A stretch of DNA of 64,000 bases from Curtobacterium sp. GC_Cur_3 (GCF_026544205.1 NZ_JALNUI010000014.1:34734-98733); one strand, 5' to 3'. Shown: positions 33,284 through 40,801, numbered from the stretch's first letter. Notes: a model not told the origin generated them from the letters alone. Numbers and translations are program-made.

Positions 33284-33486
33284 CGGGTGCTCCCAGGGCT
33301 CAGCGTCGGTGGTGCCGCCCGGCGGGTGCTCCTGGCGGTGGTCCAAGTCTGTGTCGAGGCCCGTTTCGGACTGGTTTCACCTGGAACAACGATGCGTTTC
33401 GTCGATGACGTTCTGGTTTCTGGCCCTGGTGGTGGCCGGATGACGGCCGGGTGACGCCTCGCCCGCTCGGTGCCGTCGCCCAGCTG
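33284..33486 (-). promoter_or_regulatory. Promoter region of the 0572-rSAM-fusion-GT-ligase unit, with a GlnR-like box at 33363-33378
   Basis: On the minus strand GAAAC-CAGTCC-GAAAC (33378 to 33363) fits the GNNAC-N6-GNNAC form of actinobacterial GlnR sites and lies 80 bp upstream of the 0572-like start. Two further GAAAC words lie at 33396-33400 and 33416-33420. The whole gap is AT-richer than its surroundings. This suggests a second promoter inside the cluster, activated under nitrogen limitation. Confidence 0.5.
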
Positions 33487-34335
33487 TCAGCTCAGCCGGT
33501 ACGCGCCGGTGACCCGCTGCGCCGCGTGGTCGAGCGACCGCCTGGCCCGGGTGATCGTCGCGTCGACGTCCACCTCGGCGACCGCCATCCCGCCCTTCGC
33601 CCAGGTCTTCGCGATGATCTCCCCGCCGGGGTCGACGATCTTCGCCTGCCCGAGGAACCGCAGGTCCCCGAGCACGCCGGTCTGGTTCGAGGAGACGACG
33701 AACACCTGGTTCTCCGCCGCGCGCGCGCAGTCGTAGAGGTCGAACAGGTGCGCCTGGCGGTCCGTCCGGATGCGGTCCGAGCGGTCGGTGACGCTGGCCG
33801 GCCAGGCGCTGAGGCACGCGATGACCGCTGCTCCGTCGAGCGCCAGGGTCCTGGCGGACTCCGGGAAGGTCTTGTCGAAGTCGATGAGCATCCCGATGCG
33901 GCCGACGGGGGTGTCGAAGGCCCGGAAGGAGTCACCCGCGACGTACGCCTCGGACTCGCCGAGGGGGAGGTGCACCTTGCGGTGGGTGCCGAGGACCCCG
34001 TCGCCGGTGACGCACACCGCGGTGTTGTACCGGACGGGCACGCCGTCGACGACGCCCCGCTCGGAGATCCCGAACGCGACGGTCATGTCGCCGGCCATCG
34101 CGGCGACCGTGCGGACCTCGGGGCCGTCGAGGTCGATCGCCTCGGGGATGCCGTCGGCGGCGGACGCCGGGTGGTGCAGGTCGAGGAGGTAGCCGCCGAT
34201 CGTGGCGTCGGGCAGCACCAGGAGGTCGACGCCGCGCTCACGGCCCTGCTCGATGATCCCGGGGAGCTTCGCGAGCGTGCGGCTGACGTCCCGCCCGAAG
34301 TGCGCGGCGACGGCTGCCATCGTCACGGTGGTCAC
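33487..34335 (-). CDS. Nitrilase-superfamily paralogue without catalytic Cys and Glu (probable pseudoenzyme)
   Basis: The 282-residue protein has the full carbon-nitrogen hydrolase fold and closely parallels the intact nitrilase encoded at 35945-36850. In its triad positions, however, Glu is Asp43 (VLPDATIGGYL against FPEASIGGYL) and the nucleophilic Cys is Asp152 (IGMLIDFDKTFPES against VGLQICYDKAFPEA). The Lys is kept (THRKVHLPLGE, Lys120). The rest, GDSFRAFDTPVGRIG, IACLSAWPAS and FVVSSNQTGVLGDLRFLGQAKIVDPGGEI, is well conserved with no frameshift, so the gene is maintained rather than decaying. It may be a structural partner of the active nitrilase (which form spirals or oligomers) or a binding protein. 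The GTG at 34335 or ATG at 34320 could start it. Confidence 0.85.
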   Translation of the reverse strand: MTTVTMAAVAAHFGRDVSRTLAKLPGIIEQGRERGVDLLVLPDATIGGYLLDLHHPASAADGIPEAIDLDGPEVRTVAAMAGDMTVAFGISERGVVDGVPVRYNTAVCVTGDGVLGTHRKVHLPLGESEAYVAGDSFRAFDTPVGRIGMLIDFDKTFPESARTLALDGAAVIACLSAWPASVTDRSDRIRTDRQAHLFDLYDCARAAENQVFVVSSNQTGVLGDLRFLGQAKIVDPGGEIIAKTWAKGGMAVAEVDVDATITRARRSLDHAAQRVTGAYRLS

Positions 34336-34360
34336 GGCCCCAGCGTAGGCCGTGGCCGGC

Positions 34361-35656
34361 TCAGGGCGCTGGCTCGGGGACCGCCGTCCTGACGGGCGGG
34401 GTCCCGACGGGCGGGGTCCTGACGGTCCGCGCGATCCCGTCCGCGACGTGCTCGGCGTCCCGCGCGACGGCGTGGAAGCGTCCGGAGCCCCACGTGTGCA
34501 TCCACGGCAGCCCGATGAACCGGAACCCGGGGACGCTGGTCTCGCCCCGGTCCTGCAGGGGGAGGCCCTCGGGGTCGAGGACGTCGAGCGCGCCGAGCCA
34601 GGACCAGTCGGCGCGGAAGCCGATGGCCCAGATGATCGTCGCGACCTCGTCGAGCGGCAGCGCCGACGGCCCGGGCTGCGGCTGCCACACGGGCACGTAG
34701 CGGGCCTCGGACGGAGCGTCGATGCCCTCGCGGGCGATGTACGCGTCGATGTCGTCCTTGATGGAGTCGGCGACGGAGTCCGCGTGCGCGAGGTTCGCCG
34801 CCAGGCTGTCGTCGAAGCGCACGACGCCGTCCTCGATTCCCGTGGCGCGGCCGTGCAGCCCCATGCCGTCGCGGGCGAAGGCGCGCAGGTCGACGTCCCG
34901 TCCACCGTCGCGCCCGGTGACGTAGTGGTTGGTGGACTCCCGCTTTGCGATACCGCGTGTGGCGATCGGGATGTCGTAGACACCCATCTCGGCGAGCCAC
35001 GTCATGCAGTCCCTGCCACGGTGGAACCGGGCGACCCGCGGCGCCCGACCGACGGCGAGGTGCACCTGGCGGCCCTCGAGGTGCAGGTCCTCGGCGATCT
35101 GCGTGCCGGACTGCCCGGTCCCGATGACGAGCACCGGGCCTCCCGGCAGTGCTGCGGCGTTGCGGTACTCGTGTGAGTGGACCTGGTGGACGTGTGCCGG
35201 CACCTGGGCGGCCCACGTCGGCACGACGGGGCGGTGGTAGCCGCCCGTCGCCGCCGTCACGGTGTCCGCCGTGATCGTGCCCGCGGACGTGGTGACGACG
35301 AACACCCCGTCGGGACGCCGGGTCACGAGCTGCACGGCGACGCCCTCGGCGACCGGCGCGTCGAACGTGTCGGCGTAGCGGCGCACCCAGGCGTGGGTCT
35401 CGTCGCGGGTCATGAAGCCGTCCGGGTCGTCACCGTCGTACGGGTACCCCGGCAGGCGGCAGTGCCAGTTCGGGGTGACGAGGGTGAAGGCGTCCCAGCG
35501 CCCGTCGCGCCACTCGTGGGCGACCGAGTCCCGCTCGATGACGACGTGGCGCACGCCCGCTTCGACGAGACCGTGGCTGACGGACAGGCCCGCCTGCCCA
35601 GCGCCGACGACGACCGCCTCGAAGTGGTCGCCGTCCCGGATCGTGGTCGGGATCAC
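34361..35656 (-). CDS. MSMEG_0569-family flavin-dependent oxidoreductase
   Basis: The 431-residue protein resembles flavin monooxygenases and the TIGR04046 Nit1C flavoprotein. FAD-binding motif FEAVVVGAGQAGLSVSHGL (GxGxxG) is near residue 15. HEWRDGRWDAFTLVTPNWHCRLPGYPYDGDDPDGFM is the segment typical of CzcO/YUCCA-like enzymes. VLVIGTGQSGTQIAEDL (about 160-176) is the NADPH-binding GxGxSG. IIWAIGFRADWSWL is the late ATG(Y/F)xx(D/N)-like motif. The C-terminus ends in the repeat VRTPPVGTPPVRTAVPEPAP, with matching DNA direct repeats. The GTG start overlaps the 0570-like stop by four bases. An N- or C-oxygenation in the cluster's pathway is likely. Confidence 0.9.
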   Translation of the reverse strand: MIPTTIRDGDHFEAVVVGAGQAGLSVSHGLVEAGVRHVVIERDSVAHEWRDGRWDAFTLVTPNWHCRLPGYPYDGDDPDGFMTRDETHAWVRRYADTFDAPVAEGVAVQLVTRRPDGVFVVTTSAGTITADTVTAATGGYHRPVVPTWAAQVPAHVHQVHSHEYRNAAALPGGPVLVIGTGQSGTQIAEDLHLEGRQVHLAVGRAPRVARFHRGRDCMTWLAEMGVYDIPIATRGIAKRESTNHYVTGRDGGRDVDLRAFARDGMGLHGRATGIEDGVVRFDDSLAANLAHADSVADSIKDDIDAYIAREGIDAPSEARYVPVWQPQPGPSALPLDEVATIIWAIGFRADWSWLGALDVLDPEGLPLQDRGETSVPGFRFIGLPWMHTWGSGRFHAVARDAEHVADGIARTVRTPPVGTPPVRTAVPEPAP

Positions 35657-35952
35657 GCGGGTGCCCCTGCGACGGGCGGTTCGAGCGCGGTGACCGTCAC
35701 GTCCCCGAGCGGGGTCCGAGTGGCGGCCAGGGCGATCGACTCCTGCGTGTGCATCGCGGACGTGCACGCGAAGCCGTACTTCGCGCGGACCCGTTCGCTC
35801 GCGATGTCGAGCGCTTCGGTGGCCCGACGGACGAACTCGTCGACCGGGTAGGTCGATCCCGCGTCGAGGAAGTCGTGCATGACGAGGCTCGGTGAGTAGT
35901 AGGACGACTCGGTGCCGTCCGGCCAGCGGACCGCGAACTGCATCTCAGGCAT
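35653..35952 (-). CDS. MSMEG_0570-family small protein
   Basis: The 99-residue protein matches TIGR04042, another small Nit1C family. Characteristic are MQFAVRWPDGTESSYYSPSLV at the start, HDFLDAGSTYPVDEFVRRATEALDIASERVRAKYGFACTSAM in the middle, and the C-terminal VTVTALEPP. The PDGxxxxxYSPSxVVxxxL pattern with a conserved Cys in YGFACTSA is diagnostic. It is soluble, with no known enzymatic motif, and named nitrogen starvation response protein from mycobacterial data. Its ATG lies eight bases inside the end of the nitrilase gene, and its end overlaps the flavoprotein start. Confidence 0.9.
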   Translation of the reverse strand: MPEMQFAVRWPDGTESSYYSPSLVMHDFLDAGSTYPVDEFVRRATEALDIASERVRAKYGFACTSAMHTQESIALAATRTPLGDVTVTALEPPVAGAPA

Positions 35953-36850
35953 GTGCGAGCTCCTGCCAGCCGGTGACGGACGCGCTGTCGGACTCGCTCA
36001 CCGGGCCGTAGAGGTCCGGCCGACGGTCCCGCAGGTGGAACATCCCGCCGCGCATGCCGCGGAACGTCTCGGCGATGTCGATCTCGGCGACCGCCAGCCC
36101 CGACTCCAGGAACGTGTTCGCGAGGACGTTGCCACCGGGGTCGACGACCTTCGCGTTGCCGACGTAGCGGAGCGACCCGAAGGTGCCCGACTGGTTCGAC
36201 GCCATCCAGAACACCTGGTTGTCGAGCGCCCGTGCGACGTCGAAGGTGTTGTGCCGGTAGGTCCAGCGGTCCTCCTGCAGGTCCTCGGCCGTGGCGGTGC
36301 GGGCGGCGGGCCAGGCGGAGAGGCTCACGATGACCTCGGCGCCGTCGAGCGCGAGCATGCGAGCTGCCTCGGGGAACGCCTTGTCGTAGCAGATCTGCAG
36401 GCCGACGCGGGCGAGCGGGGTGTCGAAGGCTGCGTAGGAGTCACCCGCGGCGTAGGACATGTGCTCCCCGAGCGGCTGGTGCACCTTGCGGTACGAGCCG
36501 TACACCTGGCCGCCGTCGAGGCAGACCGCCGCGTTGTACCGCGTCTCGCCGTCGTCGCCGAGTTCGCAGAACCCGATCGCGACGAGCATGTCGCCGGCGA
36601 GCTCCTGCACCCGCCGGATCTCCGGACCGTCGAGCCGCACCGCCGGGGGGAGCGACCGCTTGGTCGTGGCCACGGTGTCGCCGTGGTTCCCGAGCGAGGA
36701 GAGGTAGCCACCGATCGAGGCCTCCGGGAACGCCACGAACTGGACGCCCCGTGCTCGGGCCTCCGCGATCGTCTGCTCGATGAGCGCGTAGTTCTGGTCG
36801 AGGTCGCGGGTGAAGTTCGCCGAGACCGCCGCGACGGTGATGGGGGACAT
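35945..36850 (-). CDS. Nit1C-type nitrilase (sll0784 family)
   Basis: The 301-residue enzyme hydrolyses a nitrile (or amide) and has an intact triad: Glu43 in FPEASIGGYL, Lys122 in SYRKVHQPLGEH and Cys154 in VGLQICYDKAFPE. VSLSAWPAAR, NQVFWMASNQSGTFGSLRYVGNAKVVDPGGNVLANT and the C-terminal AEIDIAETFRGMRGGMFHLRDRRPDLYG follow as in TIGR04048 proteins. In Pseudomonas fluorescens NCIMB 11764 the Nit1C cluster with such a nitrilase has been linked to growth on cyanide as nitrogen source. It is the first gene of the minus-strand cluster with a GlnR-like box just upstream (36873-36888). Confidence 0.93.
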   Translation of the reverse strand: MSPITVAAVSANFTRDLDQNYALIEQTIAEARARGVQFVAFPEASIGGYLSSLGNHGDTVATTKRSLPPAVRLDGPEIRRVQELAGDMLVAIGFCELGDDGETRYNAAVCLDGGQVYGSYRKVHQPLGEHMSYAAGDSYAAFDTPLARVGLQICYDKAFPEAARMLALDGAEVIVSLSAWPAARTATAEDLQEDRWTYRHNTFDVARALDNQVFWMASNQSGTFGSLRYVGNAKVVDPGGNVLANTFLESGLAVAEIDIAETFRGMRGGMFHLRDRRPDLYGPVSESDSASVTGWQELAHA

Positions 36851-36872
36851 GCAGCCAGTCTGAGCAGCGGGT

Positions 36873-36888
36873 GTTACGGATTGGTTTC
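36873..36888 (-). promoter_or_regulatory. GlnR-like box upstream of the nitrilase operon
   Basis: The minus strand reads GAAAC-CAATCC-GTAAC, an exact GNNAC-N6-GNNAC arrangement, 23 bp before the nitrilase ATG. A second GTAAC lies at 36906-36910. The closeness to the start means either a short leader or another regulator; the match to the published consensus is direct. Confidence 0.5.
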
Positions 36889-36998
36889 CGTCGGAATGAG
36901 AGATCGTTACGACGGTCCGCCTCCGCCTCCGGCAGTCCGAGCTGACAGCCGGGAGGCCGTGGTGCGGCCAGCCGGGCCGGTCCGCCACCGCGGGTGGC

Positions 36999-37868
36999 TC
37001 AGAGGTACTGCATGATCGCGTCGGCGACCGCGCGCGGGTCCTCGCGCTGCACGAAGTGGCCGACCCCGTCGAGCTCGACCAGGCGACGTCCCGCTGGGAA
37101 CCACCGGGCGTTCGCGCGGGCCATGGTCGGTGTCTCGCAGCCGTCCTCCAGCCCGATGAGGAACGTGGTCGGGACGGTGATCTCCGGCCAGGTGTCGAGG
37201 ACGGCCTGGGTCGCCTCGTACCGGGGGCTGCCCGGCGCCTCACCCGTGCCGTGGCGGTAGTAGTGGACGACGAGGTCGGCGAAGTCGTCGGTGTCGACCG
37301 ATCGGAGGATGTGGTCGAGCGCGTCAGCGGACAGTGGGAGGGACGGCGACCAGTGCTTCCATGCCCACCGAACCAGGTCCTCCGGCGACTGTCGGAAGGC
37401 CGCTGCTCCTGTCTCGGTGCAGAGCCAGTAGCGGTACCAGGCTCCGGCGACCTCGTCGAGCGCCGCCTCCCCGTGCAGCAGCGAGGACGGGCCGTACGCC
37501 GTGGCGATCGTCACCAGGCCCGAGACGGCTTCGGGTGCCAGCGCGGCCAGGGCGTGCGACGTCCGGGCACCCCAGTCGTGGCCGACCAGGACGACGGGTC
37601 CCAGGTCGAGCTCGTGGAGGAGGTCGAGGAGGTCCGTCGCGAGCGCGGCGACCTGCGCCGACCGGGCCTCCGGGTCGACCACGCGGGTCCCCCCGACGCC
37701 GCGGAGGAACGGGCGGATGACCCTGAGGCCGCTCGGCAGGGCGGCGACGACGTCGTCCCAGGTGCCCGGGTGGTCGGGGAAGCCGTGCACCAACACGACG
37801 GGTGTGCCGGTCCCTGGGCCCTCGTCGAGGTACTCGATCTCGGTGGAACGGGTGTGCACCAGCGGCAT
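36999..37868 (-). CDS. Alpha/beta hydrolase with Asp nucleophile (epoxide-hydrolase/dehalogenase type)
   Basis: The 289-residue cytoplasmic protein shows VVLVHGFPDHPGTWDDVV (HGFP oxyanion motif, about 25-42), LRGVGGTR and the nucleophile elbow VVLVGHDWGARTSHALA, where Asp stands in place of Ser, as in epoxide hydrolases and haloalkane dehalogenases. A lid stretch with WYRYWLCTETG and WKHWSPSLPLS follows. LIGLEDGCET probably carries the acid and LDGVGHFVQREDP the catalytic His. The family usually uses Tyr residues in the lid for epoxide opening; YRYW could supply one. It starts 148 bp upstream of the nitrilase cluster on the same strand and may or may not be part of that pathway. Confidence 0.85.
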   Translation of the reverse strand: MPLVHTRSTEIEYLDEGPGTGTPVVLVHGFPDHPGTWDDVVAALPSGLRVIRPFLRGVGGTRVVDPEARSAQVAALATDLLDLLHELDLGPVVLVGHDWGARTSHALAALAPEAVSGLVTIATAYGPSSLLHGEAALDEVAGAWYRYWLCTETGAAAFRQSPEDLVRWAWKHWSPSLPLSADALDHILRSVDTDDFADLVVHYYRHGTGEAPGSPRYEATQAVLDTWPEITVPTTFLIGLEDGCETPTMARANARWFPAGRRLVELDGVGHFVQREDPRAVADAIMQYL

Positions 37869-37951
37869 GGACGTGCCTTTCGGGTCGCGAGGTGGTGTCC
37901 ATCATGGCGAACCACGGGTCGGACGGACCAGTCGCGTAGCCTGAGCCGATC

Positions 37952-38650
37952 ATGGACGAGCAGGCGAGCACCTCGGTCATCGCGTTCTTCGACGTGGACA
38001 ACACGCTCATCCACGGCGCGAGCGTGTTCCACCTCGTGCGGGGCCTGCGGGCCGCCGGACTGATCACCGTGCGCGACATCGTCGGTGCCGTGTGGAAGCA
38101 GGCGCGGTTCAAGGTCCGCGGCGAGAACGACCGGCACCTCGCCTCCGCCCGGGTCCGCGGGCTCGAGGTGCTCACGGGCGTCCCGGTCGCCGACATGGCG
38201 CGACTCGCCGACCAGGTCTACGACCGTCACACCGAGGCGGCGGTCTGGCCGGAGATGGCGCGCGTGGCGCGGGACCACCTCGAGCAGGGCCACCAGGTGT
38301 GGCTCGTGACCGCGTCGCCGGCGTTCCTCGCCGAGGTCATCGCCGAGCGCCTCGGTCTGACCGGTGCGCTCGCCAGCGGCCTCGAGGTGCACGACGGCAT
38401 CTACACCGGACGCCCCGACGGCGAGTTCCTGCACGGGACGCACAAGGCGGCCGCGGCGCGACGGCTGCTCGACCGGACGGGCGCCGACCCCGCTGCGTGC
38501 TGGGCCTACTCGGACTCCCGGCACGACATCCCGCTGCTCTCCCTGGTCGGGCACCCCGTCGTGGTGAACCCGGACCGGCAGCTCGCCGCCCATGCCCGCG
38601 CGTCCGGCTGGCCCGTGCTCGACCCGCGTCGGAGCGGTCGACCGGCGTGA
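37952..38650 (+). CDS. HAD-IB family phosphatase (SerB-like)
   Basis: The 232-residue protein begins VIAFFDVDNTLIHGASVFHL with the DxDxT-type nucleophile loop (DVDNT). It continues with an alpha-helical cap and then VWLVTASPAFLAEVIAERLG (motif II Ser/Thr). The Lys of FLHGTHKAAAARRLL is motif III and AYSDSRHDIPLLSLVGHPVVVNPDRQL is motif IV with the Mg-binding Asp pair. The YTGRPDGEFLHGTHKA pattern is typical of the actinobacterial HAD-IB subfamily acting on phosphoserine-like or phospholipid-derived phosphates. The exact substrate is unknown. It is transcribed divergently from the alpha/beta hydrolase. Confidence 0.87.
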   Translation: MDEQASTSVIAFFDVDNTLIHGASVFHLVRGLRAAGLITVRDIVGAVWKQARFKVRGENDRHLASARVRGLEVLTGVPVADMARLADQVYDRHTEAAVWPEMARVARDHLEQGHQVWLVTASPAFLAEVIAERLGLTGALASGLEVHDGIYTGRPDGEFLHGTHKAAAARRLLDRTGADPAACWAYSDSRHDIPLLSLVGHPVVVNPDRQLAAHARASGWPVLDPRRSGRPA

Positions 38651-38672
38651 GGACGGGCCCAACCCGAGGAGG

Positions 38673-39026
38673 TCAGGTCACCGGTGTGCTGATGAGCCCG
38701 GCGAGCGTCGGGAGTGCGCCGGGCACGAGCGAGAAGTAGGCCCACGTGCCGCGCTTCTCACGGTGCAGGATGCCGGCATCGACGAGGACCTTGAGGTGGT
38801 GCGACACGGTCGGCTGTGACAGGCCGAGCGGTTCCTGCAGGTCACAGACGCACGCTTCGGCGCCGTCGTGAGCGGCGACCATCGAGATGAGCCGCAGTCG
38901 GGCCGGGTCAGCGATCGCCTTGAGGGACTTCGCGAGGACCTCGGCGGACGCCTGGTCCATCGCCTCCGTGGTGACGGGCGAGCAGCACGCAGGGACGTCC
39001 TGGAGGGGGAGCAGCTCGATCGTCAC
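38673..39026 (-). CDS. ArsR-family metalloregulatory repressor
   Basis: The 117-residue winged-helix protein has EVLAKSLKAIADPARLRLISMVA (dimer helix), then ACVCDLQEPLGLSQPTVSHHLKVLVDAGILHREKRGTWAYFSL. This contains the CVCDL metal-binding box of As(III)-responsive ArsR proteins and the recognition helix QPTVSHHLKVL. A CC pair near the N-terminus (PACCSPV) could supply a further ligand. It represses the divergent arsC-MFS unit by the usual logic. It starts with GTG at 39026; the 78-bp intergenic region must hold the operator. Confidence 0.92.
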   Translation of the reverse strand: MTIELLPLQDVPACCSPVTTEAMDQASAEVLAKSLKAIADPARLRLISMVAAHDGAEACVCDLQEPLGLSQPTVSHHLKVLVDAGILHREKRGTWAYFSLVPGALPTLAGLISTPVT

Positions 39027-39104
39027 GCGCCCAGCATCCCATGGACTTCGACGAGCGTCTATATTTACGTTCATCGATGTTTCGGTGTCCTCGAAAGGCC
39101 CACC
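39027..39104. promoter_or_regulatory. Divergent arsR/arsC promoter-operator region
   Basis: This 78-bp gap includes the only strongly AT-rich segment nearby (TCTATATTTACGTTCATCGATG, given here by position: about 39057-39078). It includes the palindrome CATCGATG at 39072-39079. TTCGACGA and TTCATCGA repeat about 22 bp apart. The exact ArsR site cannot be fixed by eye. Confidence 0.4.
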
Positions 39105-39521
39105 ATGAGCGACAAGCCCACGATCCTGTTCGTCTGCGTGCACAACGCCGGACGCTCCCAGATGGCCGCCGGGTACGCCCTGGCCCTCGGCGGTGACCGC
39201 GTCGAGGTCCTCTCGGCCGGCAGCGAGCCGAAGGACCAGATCAACCCGATCGCGATCCAGGCGATGGCTGAAGACGGCATCGACATCACCGGCAACCAGC
39301 CGAAGGTCCTCACCACCGACGCCGTCCGCGACGCCGACGCCGTGATCACGATGGGCTGCGGCGACGCGTGTCCGGTCTTCCCCGGCAAGCGGTACGAGGA
39401 CTGGGACCTCACCGACCCCGCCGGCCGCAGCCTGGACGACGTCCGCCCCATCCGCGACGACGTCAAGCACCGCGTCCAGACGCTCCTCGCCGAGCTGCTG
39501 CCCGGCGGCGCAACCGCGTAG
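39105..39521 (+). CDS. arsC: Arsenate reductase ArsC, low-molecular-weight PTP type
   Basis: The 138-residue protein has the phosphatase-like P-loop ILFVCVHNAGRSQMAAGY (C-x5-R, here CVHNAGRS) at residues 8-25. It continues with VEVLSAGSEPKDQINPIAIQAMAEDGID, DAVITMGCGDACPVFPGKRYEDWDLTDPAGRSLDDVRPIRDDV. The Cys pair in MGCGDACP is where thioredoxin-linked enzymes carry the relay cysteines; DWDLTDPAG is the general-acid Asp loop. It reduces As(V) to As(III) using thioredoxin or mycothiol. It is controlled by the divergent ArsR. No ArsB/Acr3 pump is visible; an MFS gene follows. Confidence 0.93.
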   Translation: MSDKPTILFVCVHNAGRSQMAAGYALALGGDRVEVLSAGSEPKDQINPIAIQAMAEDGIDITGNQPKVLTTDAVRDADAVITMGCGDACPVFPGKRYEDWDLTDPAGRSLDDVRPIRDDVKHRVQTLLAELLPGGATA

Positions 39522-39539
39522 CCGCGGAGGACCACGATC

Positions 39540-39590
39540 ATGACGTCCACGCTCACCGTCCCACCCAGGGCGGGGACGGCCTGCCCGTGA
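39540..39590 (+). CDS. Very short upstream ORF overlapping the MFS start
   Basis: GCGGAGG precedes an ATG at 39540 opening a 16-codon frame (MTSTLTVPPRAGTACP) that ends in TGA at 39588-39590, overlapping the GTG of the MFS gene. It may be a translational-coupling leader or the leftover N-terminus of a deleted gene. No homology is recognisable in so short a peptide. Confidence 0.4.
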   Translation: MTSTLTVPPRAGTACP

Positions 39591-40801
39591 CGGAGCGCCA
39601 CGGCGCCGTCGGTCTGATCGCCGGGCTGAGCATCTCGCAGGTCATCTCGTGGGGTGTGCTCTACTACGCCCTCCCGGCGACGAGCACGAGCATCGCCCGG
39701 GACACCGGATGGTCCGTCCCGACCATCACGAGCGCGTTCTCCGTCGGGCTGGTCCTCTCCGCGCTCGCCGGCATCCCGGTCGGCCGCCTCCTGGACCGCA
39801 CGAACGCGCGTCTCGTGCTCACCTCCGGGACGCTCCTCGGCGCCCTCGGACTGGTCGCCGTGGCACTCGCCCCGTCAATGCCGATGTTCGTCGCGGCCTG
39901 GGCGTTGACCGGGGTCGGGCAGTCGGCGTCGCTGTACCAGGCGGCGTTCACCGTGGTCAACAAGACCCTCCCCGCAGCGCGGCGGCGACTCGGCATCACC
40001 GTCGTCACCCTCATGGCGGGACTCGCTTCCACCGTGTTCGCTCCACTCGCCGTGGCCCTGACAGCGCAGCTCGACTGGCGACGGGCGTTCCTCGTGCTCG
40101 CCGGCGTCCTCGTCGTCACCGTCGCGCCGATCCACCTCGTGCTGCTCCCGGCGCGATGGCCCACGACAGCACGGGTGACGACTGCGAGCACGGATCCTCG
40201 ACAGGCTCGTGAGATCGCCCGGTCGGCGCCGTTCCGACGTCTGCAAGCCGGAGTCACGCTCGTCACACTGGGGCTCTACGCGGTCACCGTCAACCTCGTC
40301 CCGATCCTCACGGACGCCGGGCACGGTGCCGCGCTCGCCGCGACCGCGTTCGGCCTCGTCGGGGTCGGACAGGTCCTCGGCCGCGTGCTGTTCACCTTCG
40401 GCCCTGCCGCTCGCGGGCCCGGTCAGGACATCGCCGTCGGACTCGCAGCCGTCGCATCGCTGCTCGCCCTCGCGTTCCTCCCGGGGCTGGCCGGCGTCGC
40501 GATCACCAGCGCGGTCGTCGCAGGTGCCGCCCGCGGTGCCGTCACGCTCGTGCAGGCCTCGGCGGTCGTCGATCGATGGGGGGCCCAGCACGCCGGGTTC
40601 CTCGCCGGGGTCTTCGCGGCCCCGGTCACCATCGCGTCGGCCGTCGCACCCGCGGTCGGAGTCTGGGTGGTGGAGCTCGCCTCGCCACGCACCGCCATCG
40701 TGGTCCTCGCCGTCGTCTGCGCCGTGGGGGCCGTGCTCGCCGCGACGGTCCGGCACGAGCGCTCGGCGACCACGACACCCGTCGAGGCCGCGGTGTCCTG
40801 A
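39587..40801 (+). CDS. MFS transporter of the arsC locus
   Basis: The 404-residue, 12-helix protein starts at GTG 39587. LIAGLSISQVISWGVLYYALP begins helix 1, GIPVGRLLDRTNARLVL is the motif A-like loop 2-3 (G-x-x-x-D-R). ALTGVGQSASLYQAAFTVVNK and LGITVVTLMAGLASTVFAPLA form helices 4-5. The second half includes VTLGLYAVTVNLVPIL, ATAFGLVGVGQVLGRVLF and the final VVLAVVCAVGAVLAATV. It resembles oxalate/formate-antiporter-like MFS members more than Acr3/ArsB arsenite pumps or ArsJ. Its place after arsC suggests export of an arsenical, but this is inference. A 16-codon upstream frame overlaps its start. Confidence 0.85.
   Translation: MTERHGAVGLIAGLSISQVISWGVLYYALPATSTSIARDTGWSVPTITSAFSVGLVLSALAGIPVGRLLDRTNARLVLTSGTLLGALGLVAVALAPSMPMFVAAWALTGVGQSASLYQAAFTVVNKTLPAARRRLGITVVTLMAGLASTVFAPLAVALTAQLDWRRAFLVLAGVLVVTVAPIHLVLLPARWPTTARVTTASTDPRQAREIARSAPFRRLQAGVTLVTLGLYAVTVNLVPILTDAGHGAALAATAFGLVGVGQVLGRVLFTFGPAARGPGQDIAVGLAAVASLLALAFLPGLAGVAITSAVVAGAARGAVTLVQASAVVDRWGAQHAGFLAGVFAAPVTIASAVAPAVGVWVVELASPRTAIVVLAVVCAVGAVLAATVRHERSATTTPVEAAVS

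Noticed and set aside
30233..33454. Plus-strand frame of more than 1000 codons across the Nit1C genes
   Set aside because: Composition is Arg/Ala/Pro-rich and it runs antisense to four well recognised proteins; it is a coding shadow.
39587..40801. Naming the MFS gene arsJ or arsB
   Set aside because: No GAPDH partner gene for ArsJ and no Acr3/ArsB motifs were seen.
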